Source: Acidimicrobiia bacterium (lineage in GTDB: Bacteria; Actinomycetota; Acidimicrobiia; Acidimicrobiales; Bin134). From it: a stretch of 5,921 nucleotides of DNA. Below, one piece after another: positions 1-5,884 of the stretch; position 1 is the first letter of the stretch; each line of letters begins with the position of its first letter. The stretch covers positions 1-5,921 of the forward strand of contig VYDF01000267.1 in assembly GCA_009843565.1 (NCBI GenBank), in the 5' to 3' direction. The position numbers were made by a program, and so were the translations under genes. The notes under the pieces are model-generated. The model worked only from the letters and a program-made list of their open reading frames with translations, was not told the DNA's origin and did not search any database.

Positions 1-39
1 GCCCTCGGGAGACCGGCCTCCCTTCAAGACCATCACCCG
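1..39 (-). pseudogene. Downstream continuation of the acyl-CoA synthetase after the in-frame TAG, cut by the window edge
   Basis: Reading on in the same minus-strand frame after the TAG at 42-40 gives RVMVLKGGRSPEG. In this family, a strand of the form KPVVVLKGGRS follows directly after the helix that ends here in DDASEAG, so the 13 residues are true continuation and not chance. A GTG (36-34) and an ATG (33-31) follow the stop closely and could in principle allow a restart. However, the break is inside a domain, so two free halves would be unlikely to fold normally. The rest of the gene, where the family's conserved His region and ATP-grasp domain are expected, lies outside the window. Confidence 0.7.
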
Positions 40-771
40 CTATCCCGCTTCCGAGGCGTCATCGACAGCGTCGAAGAACCCGTCGGCGTCATCTAGGCCT
101 TCGATATACACCACGATCTGTTCGGTGCGTTCGTCTTTGGCCAAGTACCGGATGTAGTCGCTTACCTTCAGATCGATGCCGTTTCCCACCGCGAAACCCA
201 CGGTGAGGCCGAGGCCGTTTCCCAGCAGGTGCTCGACCAACGACGACACCAGAGCACCGCTTTGCGACACCACGCCGAGGTTCCCGGCGGGCAATTCATC
301 GGCCATGGCGTAGGGCGGGAAGCCGGCTGGAATGCGGTCGACGCAGTTAATGACGCCGTTGGTATTAGGCCCGCACACTGCCATCGGGGTGTCGGCCAAG
401 AACGCCTGCAATTCCAGGTCCAGGGGCGACCCGGCCCGGTCGCCCTCACCGAACCCACCGCTGAAAATGATGGCTGCCCGAGCTCCGATGTTCTCGGCTT
501 GGCTCAGCACGTCGATGGCCGCGGCGGCAGGTACCAGTACGAGTACCAGGTCGGGGGGTTCGGGCAGCGATCCGAGGTCGGCGTAGCAGGGCCGATCGGC
601 CAACGTGTCGTAGCGGGGGTTCACCAGGAAGAGCTCGGCGGGCACGTTGTGCTTGAGGAGGTTTCCCAGCGCCCAAGATCCCAGCTTGGGACCGCCCGGC
701 GGGGTGGCCCCCACCACGGCAATGGTCCGGGGCCGCACCAGCGGAGTGAGGTCTTTGCGAGGCGGGCTCAT
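40..771 (-). CDS. ADP-forming acyl-CoA synthetase (acetate--CoA ligase family), N-terminal part ended by an in-frame TAG
   Basis: The 243 residues match the start of NDP-forming acyl-CoA synthetases, which convert acyl-CoA, ADP and phosphate to acid, CoA and ATP (or the reverse) in the cytoplasm. Residues about 11-140 form a Rossmann-type CoA-binding domain with an AVVGAT strand (18-23), FSGGFGEG (103-110) and GPNTNGVIN (134-142). Residues about 163-243 start the succinyl-CoA-ligase-like domain, with GVVSQSGAL (166-174) and VGNGIDLKVSDYIRYLA (195-211). Full-length members usually run to about 450-700 residues, so this is far too short and lacks the rest of the ligase domain and the ATP-grasp domain. 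The TAG at 40-42 falls inside a conserved strand, and homologous sequence continues past it in frame. The ATG at 769-771 shares ATGA with the cupin stop, implying coupled translation. Family assignment is firm; whether the gene is functional is doubtful. The substrate cannot be told from this part. Confidence 0.85.
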   Translation of the reverse strand: MSPPRKDLTPLVRPRTIAVVGATPPGGPKLGSWALGNLLKHNVPAELFLVNPRYDTLADRPCYADLGSLPEPPDLVLVLVPAAAAIDVLSQAENIGARAAIIFSGGFGEGDRAGSPLDLELQAFLADTPMAVCGPNTNGVINCVDRIPAGFPPYAMADELPAGNLGVVSQSGALVSSLVEHLLGNGLGLTVGFAVGNGIDLKVSDYIRYLAKDERTEQIVVYIEGLDDADGFFDAVDDASEAG

Positions 772-1109
772 CCGGTGATGGTGAGGCCGGCTTGGCCGGT
801 GCGGATCACCATGAACTCCATGCCCTCGGGCCCCGCGGTGAAGCCGTATTCGACGTTGGCGGCCAGCAACAGGGTGTCGGGCGGCTCCACTACCACGCCG
901 CTGTCCAGGGTGGCGCTGCCAGCCAGCACAACCATCATCTCGTCTCGGTCGTGGCTATGGGGCGGAATCACGTAGCCCGGCGCCAACCGGATGGCGTGGG
1001 CGAAGAACGAGCCTCGATGCAGCCATGCCTTCTCTAAGCCGGTGTCGTCGGGATCGGGGTTCTCGGCGGGCTGGAACCACTCCACATCGCGATATCGGGA
1101 GAGGGCCAT
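768..1109 (-). CDS. Small single-domain cupin protein
   Basis: This 113-residue protein is one beta-barrel cupin domain. Cupin motif 1, G-x5-H-x-H-x3-E-x6-G, is matched exactly by G45, H51, H53, E57 and G64, giving three of the usual four metal ligands. In motif 2, around residues 74-90, the position where the fourth ligand His is expected is Tyr88 by my alignment, so metal binding may be altered or the pocket may only bind a small molecule. There is no signal peptide, so it is probably cytoplasmic. Small cupins include isomerases, dioxygenases and sensing proteins, and the sequence does not choose among them. The ATG at 1109-1107 has an AGGAA ribosome-binding site six bases upstream. Its TGA overlaps the start of the acyl-CoA synthetase gene by four bases, so the two are probably co-expressed and may act on related metabolites (inference). 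Confidence 0.85.
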   Translation of the reverse strand: MALSRYRDVEWFQPAENPDPDDTGLEKAWLHRGSFFAHAIRLAPGYVIPPHSHDRDEMMVVLAGSATLDSGVVVEPPDTLLLAANVEYGFTAGPEGMEFMVIRTGQAGLTITG

Positions 1110-1115
1110 AGAGAG
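1110..1115 (+). promoter_or_regulatory. Weak ribosome-binding site of the ketopantoate reductase-family gene
   Basis: AGAGAG lies eight bases before the ATG at 1124. It favours that start over the in-frame ATGs at 1130 and 1133, for which the spacing would be 14 and 17 bases. The match to the Shine-Dalgarno consensus is only partial, so the start remains uncertain by up to three codons. Confidence 0.4.
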
Positions 1116-1120
1116 TTCCT
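1116..1120 (-). promoter_or_regulatory. Ribosome-binding site of the cupin gene
   Basis: The minus strand reads AGGAA here, with a six-base gap to the ATG at 1109. It supports that start and lies in the 14-base gap between the divergent genes. Confidence 0.6.
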
Positions 1121-1123
1121 ACC

Positions 1124-2158
1124 ATGGTAATGATGCATGTGGTCGTGGCTGGTGCCGGGGGAATCGGGGGTGCCATCGCCGGCGAGGTGGCCTTGGCCGG
1201 TGGTGAGGTGAGCGTGGTCGATAGCTGGTCCGACCATGTTGAGGCCATCCGGGCTGATGGGCTGCGCTTGGTTGGTCCGGCACCAGGGGATGAGCGCACC
1301 ACGCGGCTGCCCGCGTGGCACACCAGCGAGAGCCAGCAGGTGGCTCCCATCGATGTGTTGGTGCTGGCGGCCAAGGCATTCGACAACCAATGGCTAGCCC
1401 CCTTGCTGGCTCCTCGGTTGGCCGACGGCGCCACTGTGATTTCGGCTCAGAACGGGGTCAACGAACCGCTGTTGGCCGAGTTGCTCGGTTCGGAGCGGGT
1501 AGTAGGCGCGGTGGTGCTGTTTGCGGCCGAGATCATTGGGCCAGGTCTGGTGAGGTTGGACTGGCATCCGACGATTCAGATCGGCGAACTCGACGGCAGC
1601 CCTACCGACCGATTGGACCGAGTGGCGTCAGAGCTGGGGCCAGGTATCGGCGTAGTGATCAGCGGCAACATTTGGGGGGCCATCTGGGCGAAGCTGGTGA
1701 TGAACTGCATGAGCAACCCGCTCAACGCAGTGCTCGGGGGCAGAGCTCGAGACTGCCGTGAGCAAGCCGGTCCTCGGCGGGTGAGCCTGGCCTGCGGGTC
1801 GGAGGCGGTGGCGGTGGGCCGCGCTCGGGGGCACAGCATCGAGCCGGTGAGCGGAATCGACGCTGAGCGCATTTTTGTTGGTGGCGCAGGTGGGCCGGGG
1901 GCAGCTGATTTGGCCGCCGACTGGGAAGCCACCGCAGCGGAGTTGGGGGAAATCAAGGGGTCGATGCCCACCGACATCGAGCGAGGCCGGAAGACCGAGA
2001 TCGACTCGTTCAGCGGCTTCATCAGCCAGGAGGGGAAGAGGCTGGGCATACACACCCCGGCCAACGAATCGGTCTACCGAATGGTGCTTGCCATCGAATC
2101 TGGGGCCAGATCCCCGGGTCCCCAGAATCTGGAAGAGCTGCTCCGCGTTTTGGACTAG
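1124..2158 (+). CDS. Ketopantoate reductase family protein (2-dehydropantoate 2-reductase-like)
   Basis: The 344 residues form an ApbA/PanE-type oxidoreductase, which reduces 2-dehydropantoate to pantoate with NADPH on the way to pantothenate and CoA. The N-terminal Rossmann domain opens with the dinucleotide-binding GAGGIG (10-15). Positions matching E. coli PanE catalytic and substrate residues are all kept: K84 (K72), N110 in QNGVNE (N98), K190, N194 and N198 in the WAKLVMNCMSNPL helix (K176, N180, N184), S280 (S244) and E292 (E256). Several of these spacings are identical to PanE. The protein is about 40 residues longer than E. coli PanE; a Gly/Ala-rich stretch near 252-265 lies in the C-terminal half. 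No panB or panC lies nearby, and many paralogues of this family reduce other 2-oxoacids, so I give no symbol. It diverges from the cupin gene and converges on the crotonase gene. Starts at 1130 or 1133 would trim only two or three residues. Confidence 0.88.
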   Translation: MVMMHVVVAGAGGIGGAIAGEVALAGGEVSVVDSWSDHVEAIRADGLRLVGPAPGDERTTRLPAWHTSESQQVAPIDVLVLAAKAFDNQWLAPLLAPRLADGATVISAQNGVNEPLLAELLGSERVVGAVVLFAAEIIGPGLVRLDWHPTIQIGELDGSPTDRLDRVASELGPGIGVVISGNIWGAIWAKLVMNCMSNPLNAVLGGRARDCREQAGPRRVSLACGSEAVAVGRARGHSIEPVSGIDAERIFVGGAGGPGAADLAADWEATAAELGEIKGSMPTDIERGRKTEIDSFSGFISQEGKRLGIHTPANESVYRMVLAIESGARSPGPQNLEELLRVLD

Positions 2159-2934
2159 CGCCCCTGCCAGCGAGGAGGGCGCTTTTCGGCAAAGGCACGG
2201 GGCCCCTCTTGGGCGTCGTCGCTGGCGTAGACCGGCTCGTAGATCTTGTCGGCCACTGCTGCCGCGTCAGCCGGTGACAGCCCGGCAGTGGCTCGGATCA
2301 TGGCCTTGCCAGCGCGGACAGTGAGGGGCGCGTTGGCGGCGATTGTGGCCGCCAGCTCAGCGGTTGCTGTTTTCAACTGGCCGGCGGGTACCACTCGGTT
2401 CGCCAAACCAAGCTCATAGGCCCGACTTGCACTGATCGGCTCGCCGGTGCACAGCAGTTCGATGGCTGCTCGAGGGGGGATCAGCGAGCCGAGTTGGGCG
2501 GCCCAGGGTGAGCCCCGGCCCACTTTGGCCTCCAGGATGCCGAAGCGGGCGTGTTCGGCAGCCACGCACAGATCGCACTGCATGACCAGATTGAATCCGA
2601 AGGCGTAGGCCACGCCGTTCACGGCGGCGATCACCGGTTTTGTTACCCCGCCCTCGGCCAAACGGCCCCCCACGAATTGGGAGGGCAGGCCCCGTTCGGC
2701 TCGGGCGGCCATTTCTTTGAGGTCAGCTCCGGCCGAGAAAGCCGTGTCTCCAGCACCGGTCAGTACCGCTACCGAAATGTCGTCGTCGGACTCCACACGA
2801 TCCCACGCCTCAGCTAAGCCCTCCGACACCGCCTGGTTGACTGCGTTTCGGGCCTCGGGGCGGTTGATAGTCACCCAGGCCACCCCGTCGGCCAAATCGA
2901 ACATAACCGCCTCGCTGGCTGGTTGATCATCCAT
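2155..2934 (-). CDS. Enoyl-CoA hydratase/isomerase (crotonase) family protein
   Basis: The 259-residue protein has the usual crotonase length and fold markers: VTINRPEARNAV (21-32), the first oxyanion-loop segment AFSAGADLKEM (65-75), the second oxyanion region NGVAYAFGFNL (106-116), CDLCVAAEHARFG (120-132) and a C-terminus ending RPPRWQGR. Crotonases act on acyl-CoA thioesters, using two backbone NH groups to hold the enolate. Aligned by spacing to rat enoyl-CoA hydratase, Glu164 is kept as E135, but Glu144 becomes N115 and the usual GGG is AFG (111-113). Simple syn-hydration of enoyl-CoA is therefore doubtful; isomerase, dehydratase or hydrolase activity is possible. The frame is open further upstream to an ATG at 3018, but the 28 extra residues do not look crotonase-like and lie over the methyltransferase gene. 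I chose the ATG at 2934, which overlaps the methyltransferase stop by eight bases. It is the last gene of the ftsH-led block. Confidence 0.87.
   Translation of the reverse strand: MDDQPASEAVMFDLADGVAWVTINRPEARNAVNQAVSEGLAEAWDRVESDDDISVAVLTGAGDTAFSAGADLKEMAARAERGLPSQFVGGRLAEGGVTKPVIAAVNGVAYAFGFNLVMQCDLCVAAEHARFGILEAKVGRGSPWAAQLGSLIPPRAAIELLCTGEPISASRAYELGLANRVVPAGQLKTATAELAATIAANAPLTVRAGKAMIRATAGLSPADAAAVADKIYEPVYASDDAQEGPRAFAEKRPPRWQGR
2157..2186 (+). terminator. Candidate intrinsic terminator of the ketopantoate reductase-family gene
   Basis: A seven-base-pair GC-rich stem, AGCGCCC (2157-2163) with GGGCGCT (2177-2183), has a 13-base loop and runs into a short T tract at 2183-2186. It begins inside the TAG stop of the plus-strand gene and lies within the 3' coding end of the opposing crotonase gene. 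Position and polarity fit a plus-strand terminator. The T run is short and the loop long, so efficiency is uncertain. On the minus strand no T tract follows the stem. Confidence 0.4.
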
Positions 2935-3538
2935 TGCGCACCGCCAAGGCCAGGTAGTGGTCGTCGGCATCGTCCAAGAACTCCAGGCTCCAACCCCCCT
3001 CGGAGAGAAGGGGTCCAATGCGGTGAGGGTCGATGTTCATGTCGTGGGCGTGAGCCCCTCGATCCCGGTGGCGGGCTGCGAGGGCAAGGCGGCCGATGGG
3101 ATGGAACACGCCCAGGCGGGCACCAGGCTGCGCGGCCCGGGCGAACTCTTGCAGGGTGCCCGTCGGATTGGGGAGGTGGGGGAGCAGTCCGGCCGCCAAA
3201 ATTCCCGCCGCGCACCCGTCTCGCACTGGAAGCCGCCCGACATCGCCCAGAACACAGGCAGAAACCGCCTGTCTTCCCAGTCGAGCGGCCTCATGGAGCA
3301 TGGCCGGCGTAGCGTCGACGCCGAGAACTGCGCCTTGAGACCCCACGGCAGCCCGCATGGATGCCAAGGCTCGTCCTGAGCCGCAGCCCGCGTCAATGGC
3401 CACATCGCCCGACGACAGCCTGAGCTGGTCTACCGCCCAGTTGAACAGCACATCGTCGTCGGGGTGACGATCCTCCCAGCCCGCGGCCCGGGAGGTGAAG
3501 AACTCCCTGGTTTCGGCCAAATCTCGGGATAAGCCCAT
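2927..3538 (-). CDS. Class I SAM-dependent methyltransferase
   Basis: The 203-residue protein has the Methyltransf_11/UbiE-type fold. Motif I, AIDAGCGSG (47-55), binds S-adenosylmethionine; D75 in GVDATPAM (73-80) is the acidic residue after strand 2 that normally holds the ribose; GDVGRLPVRDG (98-108) covers the adenine-side loop; and the following strand ends in LLPHLPNP (118-125). The N-terminal helix with WEDRHPDDD (21-29) is probably a lid. No membrane segment or target-recognition domain is present, so the substrate (small molecule, quinone, lipid or protein) cannot be named. The start chosen is the ATG at 3538, four bases after the upstream stop. An open frame continues to 3823, but that extension is Pro/Arg/Trp-rich out-of-frame reading of the thioredoxin-like gene. 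There is no clear ribosome-binding site, consistent with translational coupling. Confidence 0.85.
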   Translation of the reverse strand: MGLSRDLAETREFFTSRAAGWEDRHPDDDVLFNWAVDQLRLSSGDVAIDAGCGSGRALASMRAAVGSQGAVLGVDATPAMLHEAARLGRQAVSACVLGDVGRLPVRDGCAAGILAAGLLPHLPNPTGTLQEFARAAQPGARLGVFHPIGRLALAARHRDRGAHAHDMNIDPHRIGPLLSEGGWSLEFLDDADDHYLALAVRNG

Positions 3539-3542
3539 CGAA

Positions 3543-3968
3543 TCAGACCGAATCGGGCAGTTCGCGGACGGAGGCAATGAGGGCCGAGAGTTCGGCTGAG
3601 GTGGCCGGGCCCGCCAGTGAGGCGCAGACCGAACCGGTTTTGTCGGCCAGCACCGCCAGTGGGACGGCGTCCACGGCGTAGCGACGGTGCAGTTCCCCGT
3701 GACGGCGGTACTCCACTTCTTGCACCGCAAGCGAGCCGTCGGCCAGGCCCTCGGCTGCTTCGAGCACCGCAGCGCAGGTTGAACAGGCCTTGGAGGTGAA
3801 CACGGCCAAGAGCCAGTCGACATTGGGCTGGGCGAAATCCCAACGCTCTAGTCGGACGGGTACCGAGTATGTCGGAGCGGTCGGGTTTGAGGGGCGGAAG
3901 CGACGATAGAGCCAGGCCACTGCCAGTGCCCCAGCAATAACCCCCAGAGCGATCAGGGTGCGGGCCAC
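3543..3968 (-). CDS. Membrane-anchored thioredoxin-like protein
   Basis: The 141-residue protein has one hydrophobic segment (about 4-20), a basic YRRFR patch (21-25), a short Pro-rich linker, then a thioredoxin fold (about 38-135). The redox motif is C62-S-T-C65 at the end of the LLAVFTSKACSTC strand and helix start, and P103 in DAVPL is the cis-proline. A further Cys lies at 115. CxxC with cis-Pro suggests thiol-disulfide exchange, but STC is not the classic GPC and the Trp before the first Cys is missing, so reductase strength is unknown. The start is inferred: GTG at 3968 gives a complete membrane anchor, has GGAG close by (only two bases away) and overlaps the end of ftsH by 16 bases. 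The ATG at 4217 would add 83 Arg/Pro-rich residues that are ftsH read out of frame. It ends four bases before the methyltransferase gene. Small anchored proteins of this look occur in Actinobacteria, to my recollection without assigned substrates. Confidence 0.75.
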   Translation of the reverse strand: MARTLIALGVIAGALAVAWLYRRFRPSNPTAPTYSVPVRLERWDFAQPNVDWLLAVFTSKACSTCAAVLEAAEGLADGSLAVQEVEYRRHGELHRRYAVDAVPLAVLADKTGSVCASLAGPATSAELSALIASVRELPDSV

Positions 3969-5884
3969 GACTCCGGGGCGTCGGGCTCTTCCAATTCGGC
4001 TGTTGAGGCAACGGTGGTCGTGGCTGAGCCCCGTGTGGCTCCTGCGCTCCGTGTGCTGAGAGCTGCGCCGATCACGTCCCGGGGATCTCCAACGGTGCCC
4101 TCTTCGCCCAATTCCACCAGTCGGCCGACTTCCTCGCCGGAGATGGTCTCGTGCTCCAGCAGGGCGCGAGCCACCAAGTCGAGGCCGTTGCGGTGCTTGG
4201 ACAGCACCTCCCGGCAACGGTTCTCTTGAGTTCGCAGAATCTCAGCCACTTCTTCGTCGATGACCCGTGCGGTCTCGTCGCTGTACTCCCGGTTGGTCAT
4301 CATCTCGTCGCCCAAGAACACCTGGCCCGCGCTTCGCCAGGCCATCGGCCCGATGCGGTCGCTCATGCCCCACTCCCGCACCATGCGCCGAGCGAATTCG
4401 GTGGCCCCGGCCAGGTCATCGGCCGCGCCGCTGGACGACACGCCGAACACAAGTTCTTCGGCGATCCGACCGCCCATCCGCATGACCAGCATGTCGTCGA
4501 GGTAGTCGCGCCGCAGGGTGTGGCGGTCTTCCTCGGGGAGGGTCATGGTCACGCCGAGCGCCATGCCCCGGGGGATGATGGTCACCTTGTGGAGCGGATC
4601 GGCATGGGGCAGGACCGAAGCGCATACCGCATGGCCGGCCTCGTGGTAGGCGGTGATCTGCCGCTCCTCCTCGGACATGACCATCGACTCCCGCCGCTGT
4701 CCCATCAGTACCCGATCACGGGCGTTTTCGAAGTGGATCATGCGGATCTGTTCAGAGTCGCTGCGTACTGCAAACAGCGCCGCTTCGTTGACCAGGTTGG
4801 CCAGATCGGCGCCGCTCATGCCCGGCGAACCCCGGGCTATCAGCGGCAAGTCGACATCGGCGGCGATCTTCTTGGACCGGACGTGGACGTTGAGGATCTG
4901 CAAGCGGTCGTCGGCCTCGGGCAGCGGGACCACCACCTGGCGGTCGAACCGTCCGGGCCGCAGCAGAGCCGGGTCCAAGATGTCGGGCCGGTTGGTGGCG
5001 GCCATCATCACGATCCCCTCGGTGGCCTCGAAGCCGTCCATCTCGGCCAGCATCTGGTTGAGGGTCTGCTCGCGCTCGTCGTGGCCGCCGCCGAGCCCGG
5101 CGCCCCGCTTGCGGCCGATGGAGTCGATCTCGTCGATGAAGATGATGGCCCGGCCCATCTTCCGGGCCGACTGGAAGAGGTCTCGCACCCGGCTTGCACC
5201 CACCCCGACGAACATCTCCATGAAGTCCGATCCGGTGACCGACAAAAACGGCACCCCGGCTTCGCCGGCCACCGCCCGGGCGATGAGCGTCTTGCCGGTG
5301 CCCGGCGGACCCACCAGCAACACGCCTTTGGGAATGCGGGCCCCGATCTGGGCGAACTTGTCGGGGTGCTTCAGGAAGTCGACCACCTCGACGATCTCCT
5401 TCTTCACCCCTTCGTAGCCGGCCACGTCTTCAAAGGTGGTTCCGGGCCGTTCGGTGGTGTAGGTCTTGGCTTTGGAGCGGCCGATGGACATAATCCCGCT
5501 CATCTGGCCTTGGGCTCGGCGCTGGAACCACCAGAAGATCAAGACGATGAATGCGATTGGGATCAGCAAGGGCAGGAGACTGACCCAGAAGCTGGTCTTG
5601 GGGGTGTGGAACTCGAATGTCGGGATGCTGCGGCGCAAGTCCGCTTCGACTTGTTCGCTCAGCGGGACCGGCCCGGTGGTGTAGAACTTGGAGCCGTCGG
5701 CCATGGTGCCCTTGATCTCGCCGGTGTTGTTGTTGTATTCCGCTTCTGCGATTTGGCTGGATTCAGCAGAGTCGACGAATGCCCTGAACGAGATCTCCTC
5801 GCCCTTGTCGTCGCCGCGGAACGCATTGGAGAACAACAGGGCCGCCAGCAGCCCAAACACGATGAACCAGATCCAGCGCGGCAT
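3953..5884 (-). CDS. ftsH: ATP-dependent zinc metalloprotease FtsH
   Basis: This is a membrane AAA+ protease that unfolds and degrades membrane and some soluble proteins as a hexamer. From the ATG at 5884 it has 643 residues: membrane segment 1 (about 4-20), an extracytoplasmic FtsH domain (about 28-98), membrane segment 2 (about 100-119), the AAA module and the peptidase domain. Visible motifs are Walker A GPPGTGKT (192-199), pore loop MFVG (224-227), Walker B IIFIDEID (247-254), the second region of homology with arginines R309, R312 and R315 (296-315), the zinc site HEAGH (414-418) and D490 as likely third ligand. All catalytic parts look intact. The last 35 residues are low-complexity Thr/Ala/Glu/Pro, probably disordered. 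The frame is open with no stop from 5884 to 5921, encoding a Gly/Gln/Pro-rich stretch, so the true start may lie outside the window. It leads the minus-strand gene block; no promoter is visible here. Confidence 0.96.
   Translation of the reverse strand: MPRWIWFIVFGLLAALLFSNAFRGDDKGEEISFRAFVDSAESSQIAEAEYNNNTGEIKGTMADGSKFYTTGPVPLSEQVEADLRRSIPTFEFHTPKTSFWVSLLPLLIPIAFIVLIFWWFQRRAQGQMSGIMSIGRSKAKTYTTERPGTTFEDVAGYEGVKKEIVEVVDFLKHPDKFAQIGARIPKGVLLVGPPGTGKTLIARAVAGEAGVPFLSVTGSDFMEMFVGVGASRVRDLFQSARKMGRAIIFIDEIDSIGRKRGAGLGGGHDEREQTLNQMLAEMDGFEATEGIVMMAATNRPDILDPALLRPGRFDRQVVVPLPEADDRLQILNVHVRSKKIAADVDLPLIARGSPGMSGADLANLVNEAALFAVRSDSEQIRMIHFENARDRVLMGQRRESMVMSEEERQITAYHEAGHAVCASVLPHADPLHKVTIIPRGMALGVTMTLPEEDRHTLRRDYLDDMLVMRMGGRIAEELVFGVSSSGAADDLAGATEFARRMVREWGMSDRIGPMAWRSAGQVFLGDEMMTNREYSDETARVIDEEVAEILRTQENRCREVLSKHRNGLDLVARALLEHETISGEEVGRLVELGEEGTVGDPRDVIGAALSTRSAGATRGSATTTVASTAELEEPDAPESWPAP

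Noticed and set aside
40..42. TAG read as an amino acid, such as pyrrolysine or general amber recoding
   Set aside because: TAG ends at least two other genes in the window at natural C-termini, and pyrrolysine is not expected in this enzyme family.
229..975. Long plus-strand open frame (248 codons) opposite the acyl-CoA synthetase and cupin genes
   Set aside because: It has no recognisable domain, is Gly/His/Arg/Val-biased and spans two well-supported genes on the other strand. Such frames are common opposite GC-rich genes.
1087..1098. Short overlapping palindromes TCGCGA and CGATATCG upstream of the reductase-family gene
   Set aside because: They are fully explained by cupin codons, and there is no matching -35 element or second copy to support an operator or promoter.
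955..1434. Minus-strand open frame crossing the start of the reductase-family gene
   Set aside because: No domain, low-complexity composition, and it conflicts with two supported genes. It is a GC-rich shadow frame.
2099..2132. Two competing inverted repeats near the end of the reductase-family gene, TCTGGGG/CCCCAGA and CCAGAT/ATCTGG
   Set aside because: Both lie before the stop codon, have 14-15 base loops and lack a following T tract, so I do not call a terminator or regulatory RNA.
2935..3018. Upstream ATG at 3018 as the crotonase start
   Set aside because: The added 28 residues are Trp/Thr/Pro-rich, do not resemble a crotonase N-terminus and are methyltransferase codons read in another frame. 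The 259-residue form fits the family length.
3969..4217. ATG at 4217 as the start of the thioredoxin-like gene
   Set aside because: The added residues are Arg/Gly/Pro-rich and are the ftsH 3' end read out of frame. The membrane anchor begins just after the GTG at 3968.
4653..5417. Plus-strand open frame of 254 codons opposite the AAA module of ftsH
   Set aside because: Ser/Arg/Pro-rich translation without domains, fully antisense to a certain gene.
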